Assembly: GCF_019049255.1 (NCBI RefSeq)
Contig: NZ_JAGMUJ010000084.1
Span: 124,001-188,000 of the forward strand
DNA: 64,000 nucleotides
Reading direction: 5' to 3'
DNA from: Streptomyces sp. AC558_RSS880
Lineage (GTDB): Bacteria > Actinomycetota > Actinomycetes > Streptomycetales > Streptomycetaceae
Shown: positions 9,029 through 17,554 of the stretch, piece after piece
Position numbering within the stretch: the first letter of the stretch is position 1
Layout: every line of letters begins with the position of its first letter
Translations under genes and position numbers: made by a program
Notes under the pieces: model-generated
What the model was told of the DNA's origin: nothing
The model's input: only the letters and a program-made list of their open reading frames with translations
The model's database searches: none

Positions 9029-10309
9029 ATGCACGTCCTCGTGGTGCACAACCGCTACTCCTCGGCGCAGCCGAGCGGGGAGAACAGGGTCGTCGACCAG
9101 GAGGTGGGGCTGCTGCGCGCGGCCGGCCACCGGGTCGGGGTGTTCGAGCGGCGCAGCGACGACATCGCCGCCATGTCCCTGCCGCGCAAGGCCGCGGTGC
9201 CGCTGCTCGTGCCGTGGAACCCGGCGGTCCGTACGGAGCTCGCCGCCCGGCTCCGCGCCGAGCGGCCGGACGTGGTGCACGTCCACAACGTCTTCCCGCT
9301 CCTGTCGCCCGCGGTCCTGGCCGCCTGCGCCGACGCCGGCGTGCCCGTCGTCGCCACGCTGCACAACTACACCCAGGTCTGCCCGCCCGGCACGCTGCAC
9401 CGGGACGGCCGGCTGTGCACCGAGTGCGTCGGGACGGCGGTGTCGCTGCCCGCCGTCCGGCACGGCTGCTACCGGAACTCCCGGCTGGCGACGGTGCCGC
9501 TCGCCGTCGGCCTGTCGGTCAACCGGCGGCGGTGGTGGTCCGGCGTGGAGCGGTTCTTCTGCATCTCCGCGGCGCAGCGCGACGTCCTGGTGCGGTCCGG
9601 CATGCCGGCCGAGCGGCTGGTGGTGAAGCACAACTTCGTGCCCGACCCGGGCACCGGGCGGGCGGGCGCCGGCGAGCACCTGCTCTTCCTCGGCCGGCTC
9701 GCGGAGGCCAAGGGCGTACGGCTGCTCATGGCCGCGTGGGACGAGATCGCCGCGGACGGCGGTGTGGGCGTGCCGCTCGTGCTCGCCGGCGCGGGGCCGC
9801 TGGAGCAGGAGGTGACCGCCTGGGCGGCCGGCCGGGACGACGTGCGGTACGCCGGCCTGTACGACCCGGCCCAGTGCCGGCAGGCCGTCGCGCGGTCGGT
9901 CGCCATGGTGGCCCCCTCGATGGCCATGGAGACGTTCGGCCTGGTGGTCGCGGAGGCGATGGCGGCGGGGGTCCCGGCCGTCGCCGCCGGTCACGGCGCC
10001 TTCGCCGAACTCGTCGAGGACGGGGTGACCGGGCTGCTGCACCGGCCGGGCGACACCGCCTCGCTGGTGTCCGGCATACGCCGGATCACGGCCGATCCGG
10101 TCCGTAACCGGGAGATGGGCCGGGCGGCCCGGCGCCGTTACGAACAGGACTTCAGCCCGGACGTCGGGCTGAGGCGCCTGCTGGAGGAGTACCGATCCGC
10201 GATCGCGGGCCGGTCCGGCGGCGGGGACAGCGCGCCGCCGTCAGGCAACAAAAACACCGGCTCGCGGCGGGGCGTCCGCGCGAGCAGGGGGGATGGGGAC
10301 AGCAGATGA
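9029..10309 (+). CDS. Glycosyltransferase family 4
   Basis: A 426-residue GT-B enzyme. The N-terminal domain begins MHVLVVHNRY and has the VHVHNVFPLLSPA motif; the C-terminal domain has LLFLGRLAEAKGV and the E-x7-E donor-binding region ETFGLVVAEAMAAGVPAVA. ATG 9029 is preferred because the near-perfect site GGAGGTGAT lies just upstream; the GTG at 9017 would put that site inside the coding region. The last about 30 residues are a low-complexity S/G/R-rich tail. It probably adds one sugar of the repeat unit on the cytoplasmic side. Donor and acceptor are unknown. Confidence 0.88.
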   Translation: MHVLVVHNRYSSAQPSGENRVVDQEVGLLRAAGHRVGVFERRSDDIAAMSLPRKAAVPLLVPWNPAVRTELAARLRAERPDVVHVHNVFPLLSPAVLAACADAGVPVVATLHNYTQVCPPGTLHRDGRLCTECVGTAVSLPAVRHGCYRNSRLATVPLAVGLSVNRRRWWSGVERFFCISAAQRDVLVRSGMPAERLVVKHNFVPDPGTGRAGAGEHLLFLGRLAEAKGVRLLMAAWDEIAADGGVGVPLVLAGAGPLEQEVTAWAAGRDDVRYAGLYDPAQCRQAVARSVAMVAPSMAMETFGLVVAEAMAAGVPAVAAGHGAFAELVEDGVTGLLHRPGDTASLVSGIRRITADPVRNREMGRAARRRYEQDFSPDVGLRRLLEEYRSAIAGRSGGGDSAPPSGNKNTGSRRGVRASRGDGDSR

Positions 10310-11556
10310 CACGATGCCGACTCTGCGGCTCGGCGGCGCTGGCGAGCGTCGTCGATCTGGGGGCGACCCCGCCGTGTGAGAGCTTTCTCGCCGCGGACCG
10401 ACTGGACCAGCCGGAGCCGGCCTACCCGCTGCACCTGCGGGTCTGCACCGACTGCTGGCTGGCACAGATCCCGCCGCTGATCACGCCCGAGGAGACGTTC
10501 AAGGAGTACGCGTACTTCTCCTCGTACTCGACCTCCTGGGTGGAGCACGCGCGCACGTTCGTCGACGGCGCCGCGACGCGGCTGGGTCTCGGCACCGACG
10601 CCTTCGTGGTCGAGGTGGCGAGCAACGACGGGTACCTGCTGAGGCACGTGGTGGACCGGGGCATCCGCTGTCTCGGCATCGAGCCGTCGGTGAACGTCGG
10701 CGCCGCGGCCCGGGACGCGGGTGTGCCCACGCTCACGGAGTTCCTGAGCCCGGAGACCGGCGCGGCCGTCCGCGCCGAGCACGGCCCGGCGGACCTGGTC
10801 GTGGCCAACAACGTGTACGCGCACATCCCCGACGTGGTCGGGTTCACCCAGGGGCTGCGCGCCCTGGTCGCCGACGACGGCTGGGTCTCCGTCGAGGTGC
10901 AGCACCTGCTGACCCTGATCGAGGAGAACCAGTACGACACGATCTACCACGAGCACTTCCAGTACTACACGGTCGCGTCCGCGATCCGGGCCCTGGCGAG
11001 CGGCGGACTCGCGCTCGTGGACGTCGAGTTGCTGCCCACGCACGGCGGCTCCGTCCGGCTGTGGGCCCGGCCGGCCGAGGTGGCCGGTGAGCCGAGCGGA
11101 CGCGTGGCCGACGTGCTGGCCAGGGAGAAGGCCGCCGGACTGCAGGAGCTGTCCGGGTACACCGAGTTCTCCGCCCGGGTGGCCAAGGTGCGCCGGGACC
11201 TGCTGCGGTTCCTGATCGAGGCGGCCGAGCGCGGCGAGACGGTCGTCGGCTACGGCGCCCCGGGCAAGGGCAACACCCTGCTCAACCACTGCGGCGTCCG
11301 GCCCGACCTGCTCCCGTACACGGTCGACCGCAACCCCTACAAGCACGGCAGGTTCACCCCGGGCACCCGCATCCCGATCCTGCCGCCCGAGCGGATAGCC
11401 GCCGACAAGCCGGACTACGTGCTCGTCCTCCCGTGGAACCTGCGGGCCGAGCTGGTCGAGCAGCTGTCCTTCGTGCACGAGTGGGGCGGCCGGCTGGTCT
11501 TTCCCATCCCGGAACTGAGCATTGTCGAGGCCGCGTCCCGAGAGGTCACAGCATGA
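10306..11556 (+). CDS. NDP-hexose C-methyltransferase (class I SAM-dependent)
   Basis: A 416-residue protein of the TylCIII-like sugar C-methyltransferase type. An N-terminal zinc-binding part (CRLCGSAAL, then CTDCW) is followed by a SAM fold (VVEVASNDGYLL near residue 100) and a C-terminal Methyltransf_14-like domain (VGYGAPGKGNTLLNHCG). Length fits the family. The start ATG overlaps the stop of the glycosyltransferase gene. Known members methylate C-3 of 4-keto-deoxysugars, which implies a branched sugar in the product; the neighbouring RfbF-like, SDR and RmlC-like genes fit that pathway. A 4,6-dehydratase is not in the window. Confidence 0.87.
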   Translation: MTRCRLCGSAALASVVDLGATPPCESFLAADRLDQPEPAYPLHLRVCTDCWLAQIPPLITPEETFKEYAYFSSYSTSWVEHARTFVDGAATRLGLGTDAFVVEVASNDGYLLRHVVDRGIRCLGIEPSVNVGAAARDAGVPTLTEFLSPETGAAVRAEHGPADLVVANNVYAHIPDVVGFTQGLRALVADDGWVSVEVQHLLTLIEENQYDTIYHEHFQYYTVASAIRALASGGLALVDVELLPTHGGSVRLWARPAEVAGEPSGRVADVLAREKAAGLQELSGYTEFSARVAKVRRDLLRFLIEAAERGETVVGYGAPGKGNTLLNHCGVRPDLLPYTVDRNPYKHGRFTPGTRIPILPPERIAADKPDYVLVLPWNLRAELVEQLSFVHEWGGRLVFPIPELSIVEAASREVTA

Positions 11557-12347
11557 AGGTCGTACTGTTCTGCGGCGGTTACGGGATGCGGATGCGCAGC
11601 GGCGCCGCGGACGACGTGCCCAAGCCGATGGCGATGGTCGGCCCCCGGCCGCTGATCTGGCACGTCATGCGCTACTACGCGCACTTCGGGCACACCGAGT
11701 TCATCCTGTGCCTCGGCTACGGGGCCCACCACATCAAGGACTTCTTCCTCAACTACGAGGAGACGACGTCCAACGACTTCGTGCTGCGCGGCGGACGCAC
11801 CGAGCTGCTGTCCACCGACATCTCCGACTGGACGATCACGTTCGCGCAGACCGGCATCGAGTCGCCGATCGGGGAGCGGCTGCGCCGGGTGCGGGACCAC
11901 CTGGACGGCGACGAGATGTTCCTCGCCAACTACGCCGACGTGCTCACCGACGCCCCGCTGCCGGAGATGATCGAGAACTTCGCCCGGCGCGACGCCGGCG
12001 CGTCGATGATGGTGGTGCCGCCGCAGTCCTCGTTCCACTGCGTGGACCTGGGCGAGGACGGCCTGGTGGGGGGCATCACCGCGGTGAGCGAGCTGCCGCT
12101 GTGGGAGAACGGCGGCTACTTCGTGCTCCGCCAGGAAGTCTTCGACCACATACCGGAGAACGGGGACCTGGTCGCCGACGGCTGCGCCCAGCTGGCCAAG
12201 CGCGGCCGGCTGGTGGCGCACCGGCACCGCGGTTTCTGGAAGCCGACCGACACCGTGAAGGAGCGCGCCGCGCTCGACGCCGCCTACGCCCGGGGCGACC
12301 GCCCGTGGGCCGTGTGGGAGCGGGACGGCGCGGGGGTGAGCGCGTGA
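11553..12347 (+). CDS. Glucose-1-phosphate cytidylyltransferase-like sugar nucleotidyltransferase
   Basis: A 264-residue protein starting MKVVLFCGGYGMRMR, the nucleotide-binding G-G-x-G-x-R-M loop of sugar-phosphate nucleotidyltransferases. Further motifs are PKPMAMVGPRPLIWHVMRYY, the LANYADVLTD metal-binding region and the late ENGGYFVL and FWKPTDTVKER pieces typical of RfbF (CDP-glucose formation). The start overlaps the methyltransferase stop (ATGA). It likely activates a hexose-1-phosphate for the branched-sugar branch of the pathway. Nucleotide preference (CTP or dTTP) cannot be settled by eye, so no symbol is given. Confidence 0.85.
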   Translation: MKVVLFCGGYGMRMRSGAADDVPKPMAMVGPRPLIWHVMRYYAHFGHTEFILCLGYGAHHIKDFFLNYEETTSNDFVLRGGRTELLSTDISDWTITFAQTGIESPIGERLRRVRDHLDGDEMFLANYADVLTDAPLPEMIENFARRDAGASMMVVPPQSSFHCVDLGEDGLVGGITAVSELPLWENGGYFVLRQEVFDHIPENGDLVADGCAQLAKRGRLVAHRHRGFWKPTDTVKERAALDAAYARGDRPWAVWERDGAGVSA

Positions 12348-12991
12348 TCCGGCTCAGCACCGGGCGTCCGGACCGGATCGTCGCGGTGGGCGCGCACTGC
12401 GACGACATCGCCATCGGCGCCGGCGGCACCCTGCTGACCCTGTGCCTCGCGCGGCCGGGTGTCCGCGTCGACGCGCTGGTGCTCTCCGGCGGTGGCGGCG
12501 AGCGGGAGCAGGAGGAGCGGGCCGCGCTCGCCGCCTTCTGCCCGGGCGCCGATCTGCGGCTGACCGTGCTCAAGCTGCCGGACGGCCGGCTGCCCGCGCA
12601 CTGGGAAGAGGCCAAGGCCGCGGTCGAGGAGCTGCGGACGCGGACCGAGCCGGATCTCGTGCTGGCCCCGCGCGCCGAGGACGCGCACCAGGACCACCGC
12701 GGTCTGGCGCGGCTGATGCCCACCGCGTTCCGCGACCACCTCGTGCTCGGCTACGAGATCGTCAAGTGGGACGCCGATCTCGGCCGTCCGGTGGCGTACC
12801 AGCCGCTGTCGCCCCAGACCGCCGAACGGAAGGTACGGCTGCTGCAGGAGCACTACCCCTCGCAGCGGCACCGGCCCTGGTACGACCGGGAGGCGTTCCT
12901 CGGTCTCGCCCGGATCCGCGGAATCGAATGCCACGAGCGCTACGCCGAGGCGTTCGCCGTCACCAAACTCACTCTCGACCTGGGGGAATGA
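12344..12991 (+). CDS. PIG-L family deacetylase
   Basis: A 215-residue LmbE/PIG-L fold protein. The metal site is VGAHCDDIAIGAGGTL (the usual AHPDDE, here with Cys-Asp-Asp-Ile) and DAHQDHRGLAR supplies the downstream His. GTG 12344 overlaps the preceding stop. Family members remove acetyl groups from N-acetylated amino sugars, so it may deacetylate an acetamido sugar at the nucleotide-sugar, lipid-linked or polymer stage. The change of the second motif Glu to Ile is unusual and could alter metal binding. Confidence 0.85.
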   Translation: MIRLSTGRPDRIVAVGAHCDDIAIGAGGTLLTLCLARPGVRVDALVLSGGGGEREQEERAALAAFCPGADLRLTVLKLPDGRLPAHWEEAKAAVEELRTRTEPDLVLAPRAEDAHQDHRGLARLMPTAFRDHLVLGYEIVKWDADLGRPVAYQPLSPQTAERKVRLLQEHYPSQRHRPWYDREAFLGLARIRGIECHERYAEAFAVTKLTLDLGE

Positions 12992-12994
12992 ACC

Positions 12995-14020
12995 GTGCGT
13001 GTACTGCTGACCGGACATCAGGGCTACCTGGGCACCGTGATGGCCCCGGTCCTCGCCGCCGCCGGGCACGAGGTCGTCGGGCTCGACTCCGGCCTGTTCG
13101 CCGACTGTGTGCTGGGTCCGGCGCCCGCCGACCCGCCGGGGCACCGGGTGGACCTGCGCGACGTCACGGCCGACCACGTGGCCGGGGTCGACGCCGTGAT
13201 CCACCTGGCCGCGCTCTCCAACGACCCGCTGGGATCGCTGGCGCCGGAGCTCACCTACGACATCAACCACCACGCGTCCGTACGCCTGGCCCGGCTGGCC
13301 CGCGACGCCGGGGTCCAGCGTTTCCTGTACGCGTCGACCTGCTCGGTCTACGGGGCCGCCGGCGGCGACGACCTGGTGACCGAGGACGCCCCGCTGCGCC
13401 CGGTGACGCCGTACGCCGAGTCCAAGGTGCGCGTGGAGGACGACCTGCACGCCCTGTCCGACGGCGACTTCAGCCCGGTGTACATGCGCAACGCCACCGC
13501 CTTCGGCCACTCGCCCCGGCTGCGCGCCGACATCGTGCTGAACAACCTGGTGGGCCACGCGCTGCTGTCCGGCGAGGTGCTGGTGCTCTCCGACGGCACC
13601 CCCTGGCGCCCGCTGGTGCACGCCGCCGACATCGCACGGGCCTTCGCGGCCGCGCTGGTGGCGCCGCGCGAGGCGGTGCACGACCGGGCGTTCAACATCG
13701 GCAGCGAGACCAACAACGTCACGGTCGCCGACATCGCCGAGGAGGTCGCCGAGGCGGTGTCCGGCTCGAAGGTGGTGATCACCGGGGAGACCGGTGCCGA
13801 CCCGCGGTCGTACCGGGTGGACTTCTCCCGGTTCCGCGCCGCGATACCCGGCTTCGACTGCGAGTGGACGGTGAAGCGGGGCGCGCTCGAACTCGCCGAC
13901 GCCTACCGGGAACACGGGCTGACCCGGGAGGACTTCGAGCGGCGCTTCACCCGCCTCGCCGTGCTGCGCGCGGCGTCCGACGCCGGCGCCGTCGACGACA
14001 CCCTGCGGTGGCGCCGGTGA
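12995..14020 (+). CDS. NAD-dependent epimerase/dehydratase (SDR) for nucleotide sugar
   Basis: A 341-residue extended SDR. The cofactor loop is LLTGHQGYLGTV at the N-terminus, DAVIHLAAL follows near residue 66, and the catalytic Ser/Tyr-x3-Lys set appears as ASTCSVYG and PYAESK. The GTG start sits four bases after the deacetylase stop. It likely epimerises or reduces a keto-sugar nucleotide made by its neighbours. Because substrate range in this family is broad, 4-epimerase, 4-reductase and dehydratase roles all remain possible. Confidence 0.86.
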   Translation: MRVLLTGHQGYLGTVMAPVLAAAGHEVVGLDSGLFADCVLGPAPADPPGHRVDLRDVTADHVAGVDAVIHLAALSNDPLGSLAPELTYDINHHASVRLARLARDAGVQRFLYASTCSVYGAAGGDDLVTEDAPLRPVTPYAESKVRVEDDLHALSDGDFSPVYMRNATAFGHSPRLRADIVLNNLVGHALLSGEVLVLSDGTPWRPLVHAADIARAFAAALVAPREAVHDRAFNIGSETNNVTVADIAEEVAEAVSGSKVVITGETGADPRSYRVDFSRFRAAIPGFDCEWTVKRGALELADAYREHGLTREDFERRFTRLAVLRAASDAGAVDDTLRWRR

Positions 14021-15315
14021 CCGCGACCGGCTCCGGCTCCGGCTCCGGCTCCGGCGAGGAGATGTACGCGCTGGTGGAGCGGCTGTACCCGCTGTGCCGG
14101 AGCATCACCGGAGACGGGGTGCGCGCCACCCTGGAGATCGTCGGCGAGTACGTCCCGCTGCGGGTGCACGAGGTGCCGACCGGGACGCAGGTGCTCGACT
14201 GGACGGTGCCGCAGGAGTGGAACATCCGGGACGCGTACATCGCCGACGCCTCCGGCCGGCGGGTCGTCGACTTCGCCGCGTCCAGCCTGCACGTGCTGGG
14301 CTACAGCGTGCCCGTGTCGGCGACCATGCCGCTGGCCGAGCTGCGCGCACACCTGCACACCCTGCCGGAGCACCCGTCCTGGGTGCCGTACCGCACCAGC
14401 TACTACCGGCCGGAATGGGGGTTCTGCCTGGCCCAGGAGACCCTGGACGCGATGCCGGACGGCGAGTACGAGGTGCGTATCGACTCCACGCTCGCGGACG
14501 GCCACCTCACCTACGCCGAACACGTGGTCCCCGGGCAGGTCCCCGACGAGGTGATCGTCTCCTGCCACGTCTGCCACCCGTCGCTGGCCAACGACAACCT
14601 GGCCGGCGTCGCGGTGGCGACGTTCCTGGCCCGGGCGCTGGCGGAGCGGACGCCGTACTACACCTACCGGTTCCTCTTCGCGCCCGGCACCATCGGGGCG
14701 ATCACCTGGCTGGCCCGCAACAGGGAACGGGTGGAGCGGGTCAAGCACGGTCTGGTGCTGGCCTGCGCCGGCGACCCGGGGCAGCTGACGTACAAGCGGA
14801 GCAGGCGCGGCGACGCGGAGATCGACCGGGTGATGGGGCACGTGCTGGCCGCCTCCGAACGCCCGCACGAGATCAGGGAGTTCACTCCGTACGGCTACGA
14901 CGAGCGGCAGTTCTGCTCGCCCGGGTTCGATCTCGGCGTGGGCTCGCTCAGCCGGACGCCGTACGCCGGCTACCCCGAGTACCACACCTCGGCGGACGAC
15001 CTGGACTTCGTCTCCCCGGAGGCGATGGCGGACACCCTCGCGGTCTGCCGCGAGGCGTTCGCCGTACTGGACCGCAACCGGCGCTACCTCAACCTCAGCC
15101 CCTACGGCGAGCCGCAGTTGGGCCGGCGCGGGCTGTACGACGCGCTCGGCGGCCGCAGCGACACCAAGCAGGCCCAGATGGCCATGCTCTGGGTGCTCAG
15201 CCTCTCCGACGGCGAGCACGGTCTGCTGGACGTCGCCGAACGGTCCGGGCTGCCGTTCGACACCGTCGCCGCCGCGGCCGACGCCCTGCGCGGTGCCGGG
15301 CTGATCAAGGCATGA
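14017..15315 (+). CDS. DUF4910 aminopeptidase-like protein with C-terminal helix-turn-helix-like domain
   Basis: A 432-residue protein. After a (Gly-Ser)n N-terminus it has a DUF2172/DUF4910 core beginning YALVERLYPLCRSITGDGVR, then M28-like metal-ligand segments: CHVCHPSLANDNLAGVAVA near residue 188 and the late YHTSADDLDF. The final about 70 residues (QMAMLWVLSLSDGEHGLLDVAERSGL) look like a winged helix. GTG 14017 overlaps the previous stop; ATG 14062 after the Gly-Ser repeat is the alternative. Such proteins are common in surface-sugar loci, and hydrolase action on an amide-linked sugar substituent is plausible but not established. Confidence 0.8.
   Translation: MTATGSGSGSGSGEEMYALVERLYPLCRSITGDGVRATLEIVGEYVPLRVHEVPTGTQVLDWTVPQEWNIRDAYIADASGRRVVDFAASSLHVLGYSVPVSATMPLAELRAHLHTLPEHPSWVPYRTSYYRPEWGFCLAQETLDAMPDGEYEVRIDSTLADGHLTYAEHVVPGQVPDEVIVSCHVCHPSLANDNLAGVAVATFLARALAERTPYYTYRFLFAPGTIGAITWLARNRERVERVKHGLVLACAGDPGQLTYKRSRRGDAEIDRVMGHVLAASERPHEIREFTPYGYDERQFCSPGFDLGVGSLSRTPYAGYPEYHTSADDLDFVSPEAMADTLAVCREAFAVLDRNRRYLNLSPYGEPQLGRRGLYDALGGRSDTKQAQMAMLWVLSLSDGEHGLLDVAERSGLPFDTVAAAADALRGAGLIKA
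14031..14054 (+). repeat. Four tandem CTCCGG hexamers at the start of the DUF4910 gene
   Basis: Four perfect copies of the hexamer CTCCGG run head to tail and encode the Gly-Ser repeat at the N-terminus of the DUF4910 protein (if GTG 14017 is the start). Copy-number change would not shift the frame, only the linker length. Confidence 0.8.
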
Positions 15316-16610
15316 CGCCGATGACCACCGAGGGGGAGAAGACGAGGACGAAGGCGGCCACCGCCGGGCGGGCCGTCCTCGGGCGGCTGTCCTGGGGGCT
15401 GGCCGACCAGGCGGCCTCCAGCATCAGCAACTTCGCGGTGGGCGTCTACGTGGCCCGCTCGCTGGGGGTCACCGCGTTCGGCGTGTTCAGCCTCGCCTGG
15501 GTGACCTACGGCGTGGTGCTCAACGTCTCCCGCGGACTGGCCACCGACCCGCTCGTGGTGCGCTTCAGCGGTGTGCCGGACGCGTCCTGGCGCGGGGCGG
15601 TGGCCCGGTCGTCGGGTGCCGCGCTCGGCGTCGGCGCCGCCCTCGGCACGGCGTCCGTGCTGGCGGGGCTCGCCCTCGGCGGCCGGGTGGGGCCCGCGTT
15701 CGTCTGCCTCGGTGTCGTCCTGCCGGGGCTGCTGCTGCAGGACGCGTGGCGGTTCGCGTTCTTCGCCGCCGGCGCCGGGCGGAAGGCGTTCGTCAACGAC
15801 CTCGTGTGGGGCGTCGCGCTCGTCCCGGCCCTGGTGCTGGCGGCCCGCGTGGGCAGCGTGGCCGCCTTCGTGCTCGCCTGGGGCGGGTCCGCCGCGGTGG
15901 CCGCGGTGTACGGCTGTCTCCAGTCCGGCATCCGGCCCCGGCTCACCGGAGCGCGCGCGTGGGTGCGCGAGCACCGCGACCTCGGCTACCGGTACCTGGT
16001 CGAGAACGTCAGCAACAGCGGCGCGAGCCAGCTGCGGGCGTACGGGCTCGGCGTGATCGTCGGGGTCGGCGCGGTGGGTGTGATCCGGGGCGCCGAGCTC
16101 CTGCTCGGCCCGTTCATGGCCGTGCTGATGGGGCTGTCCCTGGTCACGGTCGCGGAGGCGGCCCGGGTGCTGCGGCAGGCCCCGCACCGCGTCGGCGCGT
16201 TCTGCCTCGTGCTGGGCGGCGGGCAGGCCGTCGCCGCGCTGCTCTGGGGCGGGGCGCTGCTGCTGGTGCCGGACCGGGCCGGCGAGCTCGTGCTCGGCGG
16301 CGTCTGGAGCTCTGCCGCGGAGCTCGTCGTGCCGGTCACGCTCGGTGTCGCGGGCGCCGGCCTCGGCACCGGCGCGGCGGCCGGGCTGCGCGCGCTCGGC
16401 GCGGCCCCGCGCAGCCTGCGCGCCCAGCTGTTCGCCTCCGCCTGCTACGTCGGCGGCGGGCTCGGCGGGGCGGCCGCGGCCGGCACGGCCGGCTCGGCCT
16501 GGGGCGTCGCCGCCGCGACCGTCTGCTCCTCGGCCGTGTGGTGGCTGCACCTGCGGTCCGCCCTGCGCGAGCACCACCAGAACACCATCCGTGAAGTGAG
16601 GACGCCATGA
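15312..16610 (+). CDS. Wzx-like polysaccharide flippase (MOP superfamily)
   Basis: A 432-residue membrane protein with about 12 hydrophobic segments after a short charged N-terminus. RLSWGLADQAASSISNFAVG followed by VARSLGVTAFGVFSLAW is typical of the first helices of oligosaccharide flippases. ATG 15312 overlaps the previous stop. It likely moves lipid-linked repeat units across the membrane, supplying the Wzy-like protein encoded upstream. The pair supports a Wzx/Wzy mode of assembly rather than an ABC exporter. Confidence 0.85.
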   Translation: MTPMTTEGEKTRTKAATAGRAVLGRLSWGLADQAASSISNFAVGVYVARSLGVTAFGVFSLAWVTYGVVLNVSRGLATDPLVVRFSGVPDASWRGAVARSSGAALGVGAALGTASVLAGLALGGRVGPAFVCLGVVLPGLLLQDAWRFAFFAAGAGRKAFVNDLVWGVALVPALVLAARVGSVAAFVLAWGGSAAVAAVYGCLQSGIRPRLTGARAWVREHRDLGYRYLVENVSNSGASQLRAYGLGVIVGVGAVGVIRGAELLLGPFMAVLMGLSLVTVAEAARVLRQAPHRVGAFCLVLGGGQAVAALLWGGALLLVPDRAGELVLGGVWSSAAELVVPVTLGVAGAGLGTGAAAGLRALGAAPRSLRAQLFASACYVGGGLGGAAAAGTAGSAWGVAAATVCSSAVWWLHLRSALREHHQNTIREVRTP

Positions 16611-17554
16611 CCCCCCAGCCCCGGCTGAGCATCGGCCTGCCCGTGTACAACGGCGAGGAGTACCTGGCCGAGTCGCTCGACGCCCTGCTCGGCCAGACCT
16701 ACGAGGACTTCGAGCTGGTCGTCTCCGACAACGCCTCGACGGACGGCACCCAGGACATCTGCCGCACGTACGCGGCCCAGGACTCACGCATCCGCTACAT
16801 CCGGCTGCCCCGCAACATCGGCGCCGCGCCGAACCACAACTACGTGTTCACCGAGTGCCGCGGCGAGCTGTTCAAGTGGGCCTCGCACGACGACCTGTAC
16901 GCCCGGGACCTGCTGCGGCGCTGCGTGGAGGCGCTGGACGAGCGGCCCGACGTGATCCTCGCCCACGCCGACCAGGCGGTCATCGACGGCGACGGCCGGG
17001 TGAAGGTGCCGTACGAGTACACGCTCGCCACCGGCTCGCCGCACGCGCCGGTGCGCTTCCGCAGCATGCTGTTCGAGCCCGGCGGCGACGACTTCTACGG
17101 GGTGATGCGGGCCGATGTGCTGCGCAGGGTGAAACCGCACGACAGCTACCACCACGCGGACCGCACGTTCGTCGCCGAGATCGGCCTCCACGGGCCCTTC
17201 CACCAGGTGCCGGAACTGCTGTACTTCCGCCGCGACCACCCCACCCGCGCCGAGCGGGCGAACCCGTCCAAGCGCTCCCGGTGCGTCAACCTGGACCCGC
17301 GCCGGGCGGGCCCGCTGCACCCGACGCCCCGGCTGCTCGCCGAGTACGTCTGGGGGTTCGTCTCGGCGATCCGGCGGGCGCCGCTGTCCCCGGCCGACCG
17401 GCGCGCCTGCTACCGCCACCTGGCCGCGTGGGCGGCCAGCCGGGCCCGGCCGGGCGCCGGCGAGCGGGTCGAGGACCGCGCCCCGGTCGACCCGGGCCTG
17501 TCCGGTGTCTCCGTCGACGCCCTCGTCGCCGGGCGAGAGCGGAGGCGGGCGTGA
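16607..17554 (+). CDS. Glycosyltransferase family 2
   Basis: A 315-residue GT-A enzyme. It begins with LSIGLPVYNGEEYLAESLDA, then has VSDNASTDGT and a metal-binding ASHDDLY near residue 90, the expected order for GT2. The start overlaps the flippase stop. It is the second of only two recognisable glycosyltransferases in the window; the operon therefore probably holds the initiating and other transferases to the left of the window. Confidence 0.88.
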   Translation: MTPQPRLSIGLPVYNGEEYLAESLDALLGQTYEDFELVVSDNASTDGTQDICRTYAAQDSRIRYIRLPRNIGAAPNHNYVFTECRGELFKWASHDDLYARDLLRRCVEALDERPDVILAHADQAVIDGDGRVKVPYEYTLATGSPHAPVRFRSMLFEPGGDDFYGVMRADVLRRVKPHDSYHHADRTFVAEIGLHGPFHQVPELLYFRRDHPTRAERANPSKRSRCVNLDPRRAGPLHPTPRLLAEYVWGFVSAIRRAPLSPADRRACYRHLAAWAASRARPGAGERVEDRAPVDPGLSGVSVDALVAGRERRRA